From assembly GCA_964526905.1 (NCBI GenBank), contig CAZGMN010000045.1:1-16794 (forward strand): 16,794 nt of DNA, read 5' to 3'. Source of the stretch: CAZGMN01 sp964526905 (GTDB taxonomy: Bacteria; Acidobacteriota; Aminicenantia; Aminicenantales; Aminicenantaceae). The stretch's first letter is position 1; each line of letters starts with the position of its first letter. The notes under the pieces are model-generated. The model saw nothing but the letters and a program-made list of their open reading frames with translations, ran no database searches and was not told the DNA's origin. The translations under genes were made by a program, and so were the position numbers. Shown here piece by piece: positions 7,885-14,493 of the stretch.

Positions 7885-7913
7885 TTGATAAAACTTTTAA
7901 GAGAGAATATTCA
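7885..7913 (+). promoter_or_regulatory. Putative promoter of the Tat-tldD-tldE operon
   Basis: -35 TTGATA (7885-7890), a 17-base spacer and -10 TATTCA (7908-7913). A start near 7920 would leave a short leader with the Shine-Dalgarno AGAGGAG (7922-7928) before the ATG at 7936. The -10 is weak. Confidence 0.45.
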
Positions 7914-7935
7914 TATATCTCAGAGGAGATTGACT

Positions 7936-8202
7936 ATGCTCAGAAGGGATTTTTTTAAGCTAACGGGTGCTGGCTTTCTCGTCCTGCCTTTGATGAGATT
8001 GGATAATTTTGGAGCAGAAAAGCCTCGCCAAAAAAGTTCCTCTCTCTGGATCCAAGGCTCTCCCTATCTCGGACATTCAGATTACAGGCATGATTTCAGA
8101 AAGCTGACGCCGGATGAAATTAGGCAAGAGATTGTCCATTTCAGGACAGAGGAGCCGTGGAGAAGGATGATTCTCTTCGGGCTCGAAAGGAGGCAAGAAT
8201 GA
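7936..8202 (+). CDS. Small twin-arginine (Tat) signal protein coupled to tldD
   Basis: An 88-residue protein. The frame extends back to an ATG at 7873, but the ATG at 7936 follows AGAGGAG at a good distance and puts the twin-arginine motif RRDFFKLTG at residues 3-11, followed by a hydrophobic stretch (GAGFLVLPLM). The mature part of about 60 residues is hydrophilic (WIQGSPYLGHSDYRHDFRKLTPDEIRQEIVHF) and contains no Cys and no domain I recognise. Its stop overlaps the start of tldD (ATGA, 8199-8202). Three readings are possible: a substrate or regulator of the TldD/TldE protease, a Tat carrier that co-exports a folded partner, or the split-off leader of an ancestral Tat-TldD fusion (Tat leaders occur on some TldD relatives). 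The sequence does not decide among them. Confidence 0.75.
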   Translation: MLRRDFFKLTGAGFLVLPLMRLDNFGAEKPRQKSSSLWIQGSPYLGHSDYRHDFRKLTPDEIRQEIVHFRTEEPWRRMILFGLERRQE

Positions 8203-9647
8203 AAGAGCTGGCAGAACTAGCATTGGACACTGCAAGATCAAAGGGCGCTTCCTACGCGGACATCCGCATCTGCCGCTACAGGAACCAGTACATTTTCGGG
8301 AGAGACAAACGCATAGAAACTGTTGCCGACACTGAGGACTTCGGCTTTGGAGTGCGGGCGATCGTCAACGGTGCCTGGGGCTTTGCTTCGAGTTACAGGG
8401 TAGAAAAGGAAGAAATCCAGAGGATTGCTGCCATGGCTGTTGAAGTGGCAAGAGCAAGCTCGCGCCTTCTCAAGCAGCCGGTTGAGCTTGCGCCTGAGCC
8501 TGCTTACCAGGACCACTGGCAATCGCCCATTCAGAAGAATCCTTTCAAGATACCCATGGAGAAGAAGATTGACCTTGTGCTGCGCATCAACGAGGAAATG
8601 CTCAAGGTCGAGGGCATCAAGGTGGCCATGACCTATTTCATCTTCAACGAGATGTGGAAATACTTTGCCTCGACAGACGGCTCTTTTGTCGAGCAGGATC
8701 TCATCTTTACTTATCCCCAATCCACTGCCGTTGCTGTCGGAGCCGGCGATTCTCAGACGCGCTCCATCCAGGTTCCGCCTGAACAGAAGGGCTATGAGCT
8801 CATAGAATCCGTAGATTGGATTGCGCTAGCCAAAAAAGCCGCCGAAGAGGCTGCGCAGAAAGTCAAGGCCAAGCAGGGCATGCCCGGAAAGATGGATGTC
8901 ATCCTCCTGCCTTCCCATCTCTGCCTCACCATGCACGAAAGCATCGGCCATGCCACAGAGCTCGACAGAGCGCTGGGCTGGGAAGCCGACTATGCCGGAA
9001 CGAGCTTTGTGACTCTGGACAAGCTGGGAAAGCTCAAATACGGCTCGGCGCTGATGAACATTGTCGGCGATAAAATGCTGCCCAATGCCTTAGGCACAGC
9101 GGGTTACGATGATGACGGAGTCAGAGCGCGGCGATTCGATATTATCAAGGAAGGAATCTTTGTCGGATACCAGACGACACGGGACCTGGCCAGGTTTGTC
9201 AACGAAAAAGAATCCAACGGCTGCGCTTTTGCCGATTCCTGGTCCTCCTTTCCCATGCAGAGGATGCCCAACGTCTGGCTCAAGCCGGGCGAAAAGCCCT
9301 TGTCTCTTGAGCAATTGATCTCGGACACCAAGGAGGGTCTGCTCTTCGATGGGATGGGGAGTTTCAGCATCGACCACCAGAGATACAATTTTCAGTTTGG
9401 CGGGGATGCTGTCTGGGAAATCAAGAACGGCAAGGTTGGCGACATGGTCAAGAACATTGCTTATCAATCCAAAACCACTGACTTCTGGGGGTCGCTCGAT
9501 GCCGTCTGCTCCAACGAACACTGGGAGAACTGGGGAGTCTTCGGCTGCGGCAAAGGCGAGCCGCCCCAGTCGGCCAGGATGGGGCACGGAAGCTCGCCGT
9601 CGCGCTTCCGGCAGGTGAACATCGTCAGCGCAGGAGGGAAGCTATGA
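8199..9647 (+). CDS. tldD: TldD-family zinc metalloprotease subunit
   Basis: A 482-residue protein, close to the 481 of E. coli TldD. The zinc motif HExxxH is intact (HESIGH, residues 246-251), and Cys450 in FGCGKGEP corresponds to the third zinc ligand of the family. The N-terminal stretch GASYADIRICRYRNQYI is typical of the family. TldD pairs with TldE to form a protease acting inside a closed chamber on unfolded or small peptides; known roles include microcin B17 maturation and CcdA degradation. I chose the ATG at 8199 because AAAGGAGG sits five bases upstream and the start overlaps the previous stop; the upstream ATG at 8157 would only add an unrelated 14-residue tail. It has no signal peptide of its own, so it is predicted to be cytoplasmic unless carried out by a partner. 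Confidence 0.93.
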   Translation: MKELAELALDTARSKGASYADIRICRYRNQYIFGRDKRIETVADTEDFGFGVRAIVNGAWGFASSYRVEKEEIQRIAAMAVEVARASSRLLKQPVELAPEPAYQDHWQSPIQKNPFKIPMEKKIDLVLRINEEMLKVEGIKVAMTYFIFNEMWKYFASTDGSFVEQDLIFTYPQSTAVAVGAGDSQTRSIQVPPEQKGYELIESVDWIALAKKAAEEAAQKVKAKQGMPGKMDVILLPSHLCLTMHESIGHATELDRALGWEADYAGTSFVTLDKLGKLKYGSALMNIVGDKMLPNALGTAGYDDDGVRARRFDIIKEGIFVGYQTTRDLARFVNEKESNGCAFADSWSSFPMQRMPNVWLKPGEKPLSLEQLISDTKEGLLFDGMGSFSIDHQRYNFQFGGDAVWEIKNGKVGDMVKNIAYQSKTTDFWGSLDAVCSNEHWENWGVFGCGKGEPPQSARMGHGSSPSRFRQVNIVSAGGKL

Positions 9648-10975
9648 CTATAGATGAAAAGGAAACAATAAGCCTTCTCCAAAATATTATCTCGGAGAAT
9701 CCGGGAAAGGACATGGGAATCGGAGTCTCCGGGCGGGAAACCGGCTCCACTCGGTTTGCCAACAATGCCATCACCACCAACGGCGTCTACAACGGGCTTG
9801 ATTTGTATGTCGAGGTGACCAAGGGCAAGAAGAGAGGCATTGCTGTCATCAATGAGCTGAATCGAGAAAAGATAAAAGAAGCAGTGGCCCGGGCTGATGC
9901 CTTGGCCGATGTGGCACCAGAAAATCCTGAGCTCATGCCTGCGCTGGGTCCTCAAACATATCCCAAAGTGCCGACGCTTTTTTACAAGAGCACGACCGAA
10001 TTCTCACCCGGACAGAGGGTCGATTCAATTATTTCTGCCATCGACAAAGGCAAAAAGGAAAAGCTCACTTCTGCTGGATTTTTCGAAACAAGCTCGAGCT
10101 TCAGCGCTTACCTGAACTCGAAAGGCCTTTCCTATTACCTCCTCGCCACCCGCTCTTACTTCAGCAACACCTTCCGTAGCAGCGAGGAAGGCTCTGGCTG
10201 GGCTTCGGCTGAGGAGGAGAATGTGGAGAGGGTAGCGGTCGGAAAGCTGGCTGAGGATGCTGTGCGGAAGGCCATTGATTCCAGGAATCCCCGGCCTCTG
10301 CCTGCAGGAAAATACACCGTCATTCTTGAGCCCGCCGCTGTGGCCGATATGGTCTGGTACCTCCTTTATAACTTTACGGCAAGGGAGGCTGATGAAGGAA
10401 GGAGCTTTCTCTCTCTTCCAGACGGAAAGAACCGTCTGGGAGAAGCGCTTGTCTCACCCAAAGTCAATATCTGGAGCGACCCTGCTTTGCCGGAAATCCC
10501 GGCCTTCCCTCTCGGCGAAGACGGGCTGCCTCAAGAGAAGACGGTCTGGATTGAGAAGGGTGTGATTAAGAATTTGATTTACACCAGGTTCTGGGCTGAA
10601 AAAATGGGGAAAGCGCCTGTCTCTTTCCCGGCTAATATCATCATGGGAGGAGAGAACCATCGTTTGGAGGACCTCATCCGCTCAACAGAAAAAGGCTTGC
10701 TTGTCAGCCGCTTCTGGTATATCCGCGATTTGAACCCCATGATTTTGCTCCTGACCGGCCTGACGCGCGACGGGACGTTTTTGATAGAAAAGGGCAAGGT
10801 CAGCCATCCGGTCAACAATTTCCGCTTCAACGAAAGCCCGGTCAATGTTCTGAAAAACGTGGAGATGATATCACAGCCGAAGAGGGCGGTCGGCGGCGAG
10901 ACCGGCCAATCTGCTTTTGTCCCTGCGCTCAAAATCAAAGAATTCAACTTCTCATCTGTATCGGACGCCGTGTAA
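9644..10975 (+). CDS. tldE: TldE/PmbA-family protease subunit
   Basis: A 443-residue partner of TldD, near the usual 440-450. It has the same overall fold as TldD but lacks HExxxH, as TldE proteins do. Recognisable family stretches are FANNAITTNGVYNG near the N-terminus, LPAGKYTVILEPAAVADMVWYL in the middle, and RFWYIRDLNPM with LLTGLTRDGTFLIEKGKV near the C-terminus. The ATG overlaps the tldD stop (ATGA, 9644-9647), which favours equal synthesis of the two subunits. The operon probably ends here; the next 150 bases hold only REP-like repeats. Confidence 0.92.
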   Translation: MTIDEKETISLLQNIISENPGKDMGIGVSGRETGSTRFANNAITTNGVYNGLDLYVEVTKGKKRGIAVINELNREKIKEAVARADALADVAPENPELMPALGPQTYPKVPTLFYKSTTEFSPGQRVDSIISAIDKGKKEKLTSAGFFETSSSFSAYLNSKGLSYYLLATRSYFSNTFRSSEEGSGWASAEEENVERVAVGKLAEDAVRKAIDSRNPRPLPAGKYTVILEPAAVADMVWYLLYNFTAREADEGRSFLSLPDGKNRLGEALVSPKVNIWSDPALPEIPAFPLGEDGLPQEKTVWIEKGVIKNLIYTRFWAEKMGKAPVSFPANIIMGGENHRLEDLIRSTEKGLLVSRFWYIRDLNPMILLLTGLTRDGTFLIEKGKVSHPVNNFRFNESPVNVLKNVEMISQPKRAVGGETGQSAFVPALKIKEFNFSSVSDAV

Positions 10976-10978
10976 TTT

Positions 10979-11126
10979 CAGGGACGTAATAATTTCGGGG
11001 ACAGAGTATTTAATTTTTGCTCAGGGCAGAATTTTAGGGGCATAAGATTTAATTAAAAGTTTAAGCTAAGTTTTGTGCCCGCAAGATTCTCAGCAAAATT
11101 CAATAAGTTCAGTATTTTGTCCTCAG
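10979..11126. repeat. Second cluster of degenerate REP-like repeats, downstream of tldE
   Basis: Five imperfect units of the motif also seen upstream of the operon. Forward: 10979-10995 (cagggacgtaataattt), 10996-11017 (cggggacagagtatttaatt) and 11036-11058 (aggggcataagatttaatt). Reverse: 11068-11082 and 11111-11126 (reading ctgaggacaaaatact). The forward units face into the reverse units, so the transcript could form a hairpin between the convergent tldE and isomerase genes. Confidence 0.55.
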
Positions 11127-11143
11127 AATTCTTCGTGTCTGGT

Positions 11144-12748
11144 TCAGCAAACCTTCACAACCTCTAATCCGAGGATGGCGCCGAGTTTCTGGATCTTGGA
11201 AGCGATATGTTCCACTCCGATGGCGCAGTGATGGGCAGGGCCTTCGCGGCTCCAGGCTTCGATGAATTTTTTGACGCCGAGCGGGAATTTATAGCGGCTG
11301 TTTGTATTTCCAATCTCAAGGATTGGGCCTGGAACAGATTCTCCCTCAGCGACGAGGAGCTTCAGTTTCCCCTCTTGCGTCTGAACCACAGCCAGGAGAG
11401 TCACCGGACCATGCTTGACTTTCATCTCCACCGAAAGGCCCTTGCCCGGCTTTCCGTGAAAGACGCCTAAAGGCTTTAATCTCGGCTTTGCTTCGGCAAT
11501 GGCCAGGTGGCCGGGCCCGTCATGTCCCAGAAGAATGACGTCCTCGTTGAAGTCCATGGCGTAAAACTCGCTGAAGGAGCCGCCTGCGCCGAAGGCATCC
11601 ATGATTTTCATGGCTTGGGCATTCTTCACTTCGCATTCGCCGGCCACAGGCACATGTCTCGCGGTGAGAAGAGAGTTGCCGGCGATGACCGAGGTGATGA
11701 TATCTTCTTCATCGCTTCCTGGCGTGCCTTCGTAGTAATAAGCAAGCGACCCGAGCCTTTTTTCCGCGACCAGCCGGTCAAGGGCGCAGGCTGTCTTTGC
11801 AGCCCGCTCGATTTCTTCCTTAGGGCATTCAGCAAGGACTTCAAACTCCCGATATATCTCACCAACTTTCTCTTCGATTTCCTTCTTTGTCACCTTCTGG
11901 CAGAGCACTTTCAATTCGCCGATTTCTAAATGCTCGATGTGGGTTCCGAAAGAGACAGCCTGCAAGGTTGGGTCAGAATAGACATCGAGCATTCCGTTGT
12001 AGTAGTGGCCGAGAATTCCGAGCCGGTTATCGGCCATGGCCTCAGCCACTTTGGCAGCTTCGACCCACTCCTGAATCTCGGCCCAAGCCTCTGGGTCGTC
12101 AAGAGTTCCTGTGACTTGATGGAAGGAGATTCCAGCGCGGTTGAAGACGCTGGCTATCTCCGGCACAGAGCAAGCCTGGCAGAAGGCCAGCCATTCGCCT
12201 GTCATCTTTCCCCGGTCTCCGAGGGAGTTGAACCAGGCATAGTTGATGGCCTTTTCAGGCTGGAGGTTGAGGATGACGACCGGGACTTTAGTCTCCTGCA
12301 CAACAGGGAGGACCGTGGAGGAGAGGGCATAGGTGGAAACATAGAGAAAGATGAGCCTCACCTCGCCCTTCTTTAAGAGTTCGGCGGCCTGTCGCGCTTT
12401 GTCCACATTATCGACGAGGCCGGCGTTGATGACTTCGGCGCCGACCGCAGAGAGCTTTTCCTGGATTTTTTTCTGGTAGCCCTCCAGCCTCTCTCGAAGC
12501 CCGGCAAACTGCGGCCAGTAGGTCTCAAGGCCGATGCCGAACAGGCCGATTTTAACTGTCCTGAGGTCTGATGTTTGACTGACGGCCTTTGAGGTTTGGA
12601 GCTCGCTGTCCAGGGGCTCAGCCTGAAAGGGCCGGGCTGAGCTGCCGCTCCAAGGCTTTGACGTGGAGGATTGAAGCCTGGGGATGCTCCAGGAAAACAG
12701 GATTAAAAAAGAAACCAGAAAGACAATATGCGAACATTTTTTCCTCAT
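11144..12748 (-). CDS. Exported L-arabinose/L-fucose isomerase-like protein
   Basis: From the ATG at 12748 the product is 534 residues. The frame is open further, to 12841, but only 12748 has a Shine-Dalgarno (AAAGGAGAG) and starts directly with a Sec signal (MRKKCSHIVFLVSFLILFSW). The fold matches AraA/FucI aldose-ketose isomerases: VKIGLFGIGLETYWPQF, a Rossmann-like N-domain with LIFLYVSTYALSSTVLPVVQ, and GECEVKNAQAMKIMDAFGAGGSFSEFYAMDF followed by LLGHDGPGH. Candidate metal ligands line up with E. coli AraA Glu306, Glu333, His350 and His450 as Glu371 or Glu373, Glu394 (SFSEFY), His409 and His506/507 (PAHHC). Sugar isomerases of this type are normally cytoplasmic, so a signal peptide is unusual. 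The last residue is Cys534. It may act on sugars in the periplasm, or it may have become a binding protein. Confidence 0.85.
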   Translation of the reverse strand: MRKKCSHIVFLVSFLILFSWSIPRLQSSTSKPWSGSSARPFQAEPLDSELQTSKAVSQTSDLRTVKIGLFGIGLETYWPQFAGLRERLEGYQKKIQEKLSAVGAEVINAGLVDNVDKARQAAELLKKGEVRLIFLYVSTYALSSTVLPVVQETKVPVVILNLQPEKAINYAWFNSLGDRGKMTGEWLAFCQACSVPEIASVFNRAGISFHQVTGTLDDPEAWAEIQEWVEAAKVAEAMADNRLGILGHYYNGMLDVYSDPTLQAVSFGTHIEHLEIGELKVLCQKVTKKEIEEKVGEIYREFEVLAECPKEEIERAAKTACALDRLVAEKRLGSLAYYYEGTPGSDEEDIITSVIAGNSLLTARHVPVAGECEVKNAQAMKIMDAFGAGGSFSEFYAMDFNEDVILLGHDGPGHLAIAEAKPRLKPLGVFHGKPGKGLSVEMKVKHGPVTLLAVVQTQEGKLKLLVAEGESVPGPILEIGNTNSRYKFPLGVKKFIEAWSREGPAHHCAIGVEHIASKIQKLGAILGLEVVKVC

Positions 12749-12850
12749 CCTTTTCTCTCCTTTAATGAAGTCTTTGTCAAAATCTTTCTCAAATGTTCCT
12801 TTATTTTTATATCTCAATATTTGCCTTAATTGGAAACTCAACGATTATTT

Positions 12851-12879
12851 TTTATCACTGAAAACATAACCTATGTCAA
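12851..12879 (-). promoter_or_regulatory. Sigma70-type promoter of the exported isomerase gene
   Basis: On the - strand, a perfect -35 TTGACA (12879-12874), a 17-base spacer and -10 GATAAA (12856-12851). The leader to the ATG at 12748 would be about 95 bases. Confidence 0.5.
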
Positions 12880-13024
12880 CAAGATTAGCAGAAGAAATGC
12901 ACGCAGCATAGCGGACATGCGGGAAGGAAATACGAGATACTTTAATTGCAGGAACAAAATGTTTTATTATTGGCAATTCAGTATTGTGCGGCCTGAATAT
13001 AAATAATATATTATTTAAAAATTC

Positions 13025-13052
13025 TTGACCAAAAGATTATGAAAAATATTAA
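13025..13052 (+). promoter_or_regulatory. Promoter in front of the structured RNA
   Basis: -35 TTGACC (13025-13030), a 16-base spacer and -10 TATTAA (13047-13052). A start near 13060 lies about 30 bases before the first paired base of the RNA. It could drive the RNA alone or the RNA together with the sigma factor gene. Confidence 0.5.
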
Positions 13053-13084
13053 GCATCTCGGTTTGTGTGATTTTCTTTCGGTGT

Positions 13085-13335
13085 CGGAATCGCCCCTCAG
13101 CCCCGTGGGTTCCTTGGAGGGGGAACCGCTTCGCGTTCTCCCTTCAAACGCTTCGCTGCCTCGCCTTCTCGGACATCTTGAGGTGTCTTGCGACCAAAGG
13201 GGCATACCCCTTGGAACCCCACGGCTTCGGAAACGAAGCCGAACCAGTCCCGTCGGTTCCTCCCGTCGAAAGAGCTACGGTGCCCCTGGCTATGGGAGCC
13301 TTAGGGGTGATCTCAACGCGTATTTGAAATCACAT
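13085..13335 (+). ncRNA. Unidentified structured RNA, or structured leader of the sigma factor gene
   Basis: A G+C-rich island between A+T-rich flanks, folding by eye into a closed multibranched form. The closing helix is 13089-13097 with 13303-13311 (9 pairs). A second helix is 13103-13113 with 13213-13224 (11 pairs, one bulged C). It encloses three hairpins: 13114-13147 (about 15 pairs, triloop TTC), 13172-13187 (loop TTGA) and 13197-13212 (AAGGGG-CATA-CCCCTT). The hairpins at 13114 and 13197 directly abut the helix strands, so they could stack. Further hairpins follow: 13223-13240 (GGCTTCG-GAAA-CGAAGCC, a GNRA loop), 13241-13259, 13263-13280 and 13288-13300. Four G-U pairs (92/308, 117/144, 122/139, 176/183 of 13xxx) would be A-C mismatches on the other strand, so the + strand is the RNA. 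It lacks the signature sequences of RNase P RNA, tmRNA, SRP RNA and group II domain V. No U-rich terminator is evident. Confidence 0.65.
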
Positions 13336-13421
13336 ATTTGGAGATGCTTCCTGAAAAGCGAAATTTTTCAATGAGAATGAACAAATCTCCTTGAAGAAAG
13401 CGACTGATAAATGGATAGGCA

Positions 13422-13979
13422 ATGAGCAGTAAACAAAAGATACGTGAAGAGTGGCTCGTCCTCCGTTGCCAGCTTGGTGAGGAAGAGGCGTATCGAGAGT
13501 TGGTGAAGATGATAGATAAAAGGCTCTTTTACTACATCCGAATGCTTGTTTCCAGGGAAGATGATGCCTATGACATCTTGCAGGAGGTTTGGCTTACGGT
13601 CTTTAAGAAAATCCGCAGGCTGCGGGAACCCAAAGCGTTTCGCACCTGGATATATCGCATCGCCCATGACCTCGCTGTGAGCCTTGTCCGGAAAGAAGTG
13701 CATCGTGAAGAAATTCATGAGTGTTATGGCCAAGAGGCTCTCGCCAGGAATGATGAACCCTTTCTGGAAGTCGATGACATGATTCATATCCATCAGGCGC
13801 TAAACAAGCTGAATCCCTTTCAGCGGGAGGTGCTGACGCTCTATTTTATGGAAGGCATGAGCTACGAGGAAATCTCTCAAGTTGTGAGCTGCAATCTGGG
13901 GACGGTTAAGTCGCGGATGCATTATGCAAAAGAAGAATTGAGAGATGCATTGGAGGCCGGTGAAGATGAAAGAAAATAA
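13422..13979 (+). CDS. ECF-type RNA polymerase sigma factor
   Basis: A 185-residue sigma70-family regulator with only regions 2 and 4, the size usual for ECF sigma factors. Region 2 spans about 25-95: YRELVKMIDKRLFYYIRMLVSREDDAYDILQEVWLTVFKKI, then FRTWIYRIAHDLA. Region 4 spans about 125-180: LNKLNPFQREVLTLYFMEGMSYEEISQVV, then GTVKSRMHYAKEELRDAL, the helix-turn-helix that reads the -35. The ATG at 13422 has only a weak Shine-Dalgarno (GGATAGG). No clear promoter lies in the 110 bases upstream, so transcription may come from the promoter before the structured RNA, which would then be its leader. The next gene overlaps it by 14 bases, as anti-sigma genes often do. Confidence 0.9.
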   Translation: MSSKQKIREEWLVLRCQLGEEEAYRELVKMIDKRLFYYIRMLVSREDDAYDILQEVWLTVFKKIRRLREPKAFRTWIYRIAHDLAVSLVRKEVHREEIHECYGQEALARNDEPFLEVDDMIHIHQALNKLNPFQREVLTLYFMEGMSYEEISQVVSCNLGTVKSRMHYAKEELRDALEAGEDERK

Positions 13980-14349
13980 AAAAAAGGTGCAAGAGGAGTG
14001 GGATTTCCCGGAATTCCCCTCGGGCGAGAGGCACGAAAAGTATCAAAAGGAGGTTGAAAAAATGCTGGATAAACAAATAAGGGCAACAAAAAGAGAAAAA
14101 AGGATAATAGGCCCGATGTGGATCTATATTACGGTTTTCTGTACATTGTTTCTGCTCATCGGCGGATTTTCCTCTGATCCGACAAAAAAACTTTGGTTCG
14201 GGATTTTGGCCTGTTTTTGGTTTCTCTTCGGCGCGTTATTCCTTATTCGCTATTTTATCAACCACAGTCGGCTTGAAATTATGAAGGAAATCAAAGGAAT
14301 ACAACTCCAGATTGAAGAGCTCAGAGAAAGAGTTGCAGCTAAAGAATAA
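13966..14349 (+). CDS. Small two-helix membrane protein, candidate anti-sigma factor
   Basis: A 127-residue protein from the ATG at 13966, which follows GGAGG (13952-13956) inside the end of the sigma factor gene; an ATG at 13945 in the same frame lacks such a site. The N-terminal 60 residues are charged and probably cytoplasmic (EEWDFPEFPSGERHEKYQKEVEKMLDKQ). Two transmembrane segments follow (about 66-82, IYITVFCTLFLLIGG, and about 92-112, WFGILACFWFLFGALFLIRYF). The C-terminal helix (EIMKEIKGIQLQIEELRERV) has heptad character. No zinc-binding HxxxCxxC anti-sigma motif is present, so assignment as the anti-sigma partner rests on the overlap with the sigma gene and the membrane topology. It could also be a signalling or unrelated membrane protein. 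Confidence 0.75.
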   Translation: MKENKKKVQEEWDFPEFPSGERHEKYQKEVEKMLDKQIRATKREKRIIGPMWIYITVFCTLFLLIGGFSSDPTKKLWFGILACFWFLFGALFLIRYFINHSRLEIMKEIKGIQLQIEELRERVAAKE

Positions 14350-14381
14350 AAATTAAGGGCAAATCCTGAAAAAATTCAAAA

Positions 14382-14410
14382 TTGCTGAAAAACTTGTTTT
14401 TTTCTAAAAT
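14382..14410 (+). promoter_or_regulatory. Putative promoter of the PurL-like/PurM-like pair
   Basis: -35 TTGCTG (14382-14387), a 17-base spacer and -10 TAAAAT (14405-14410). The leader would be about 77 bases and contain no obvious riboswitch-like fold. The Shine-Dalgarno GAGGAGG (14480-14486) precedes the ATG at 14494. Confidence 0.35.
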
Positions 14411-14493
14411 TTGTCTATCCTTAACCATATCATGGAGGGATGAGGCGATTTTGAGTTTATTTTAGAAACATGCAACTTTGAGGAGGTTAAAGA

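Noticed and set aside
8157..8198. ATG at 8157 as tldD start
   Set aside because: It would add 14 residues that overlap the Tat gene in another frame; 8199 has a strong Shine-Dalgarno and the ATGA overlap.
9090..9587. Long antisense frame inside tldD (also others at 8238-8720 and 9464-9955)
   Set aside because: These are shadows of the strongly supported tldD and tldE frames, with no ribosome site or recognisable protein.
11507..11929. 140-residue + strand frame opposite the isomerase gene (also 11930-12376)
   Set aside because: It lies opposite conserved isomerase motifs, and the translation looks random.
13223..13240. GGCTTCG-GAAA-CGAAGCC as a simple transcription terminator
   Set aside because: No U tract follows, and the hairpin is one of many helices in a larger fold.
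13100..13280. tRNA, tmRNA or RNase P RNA in the G+C island
   Set aside because: I found no T-loop/anticodon arrangement, no tmRNA ends, and no GAGGAAAGTCC-type RNase P core on the + strand.
13039..13374. Open frame of 111 residues (and an 86-residue frame overlapping it)
   Set aside because: Several frames on both strands are open across the G+C-rich island, composition is unlike the neighbouring proteins, there is no Shine-Dalgarno, and base pairing explains the sequence better.
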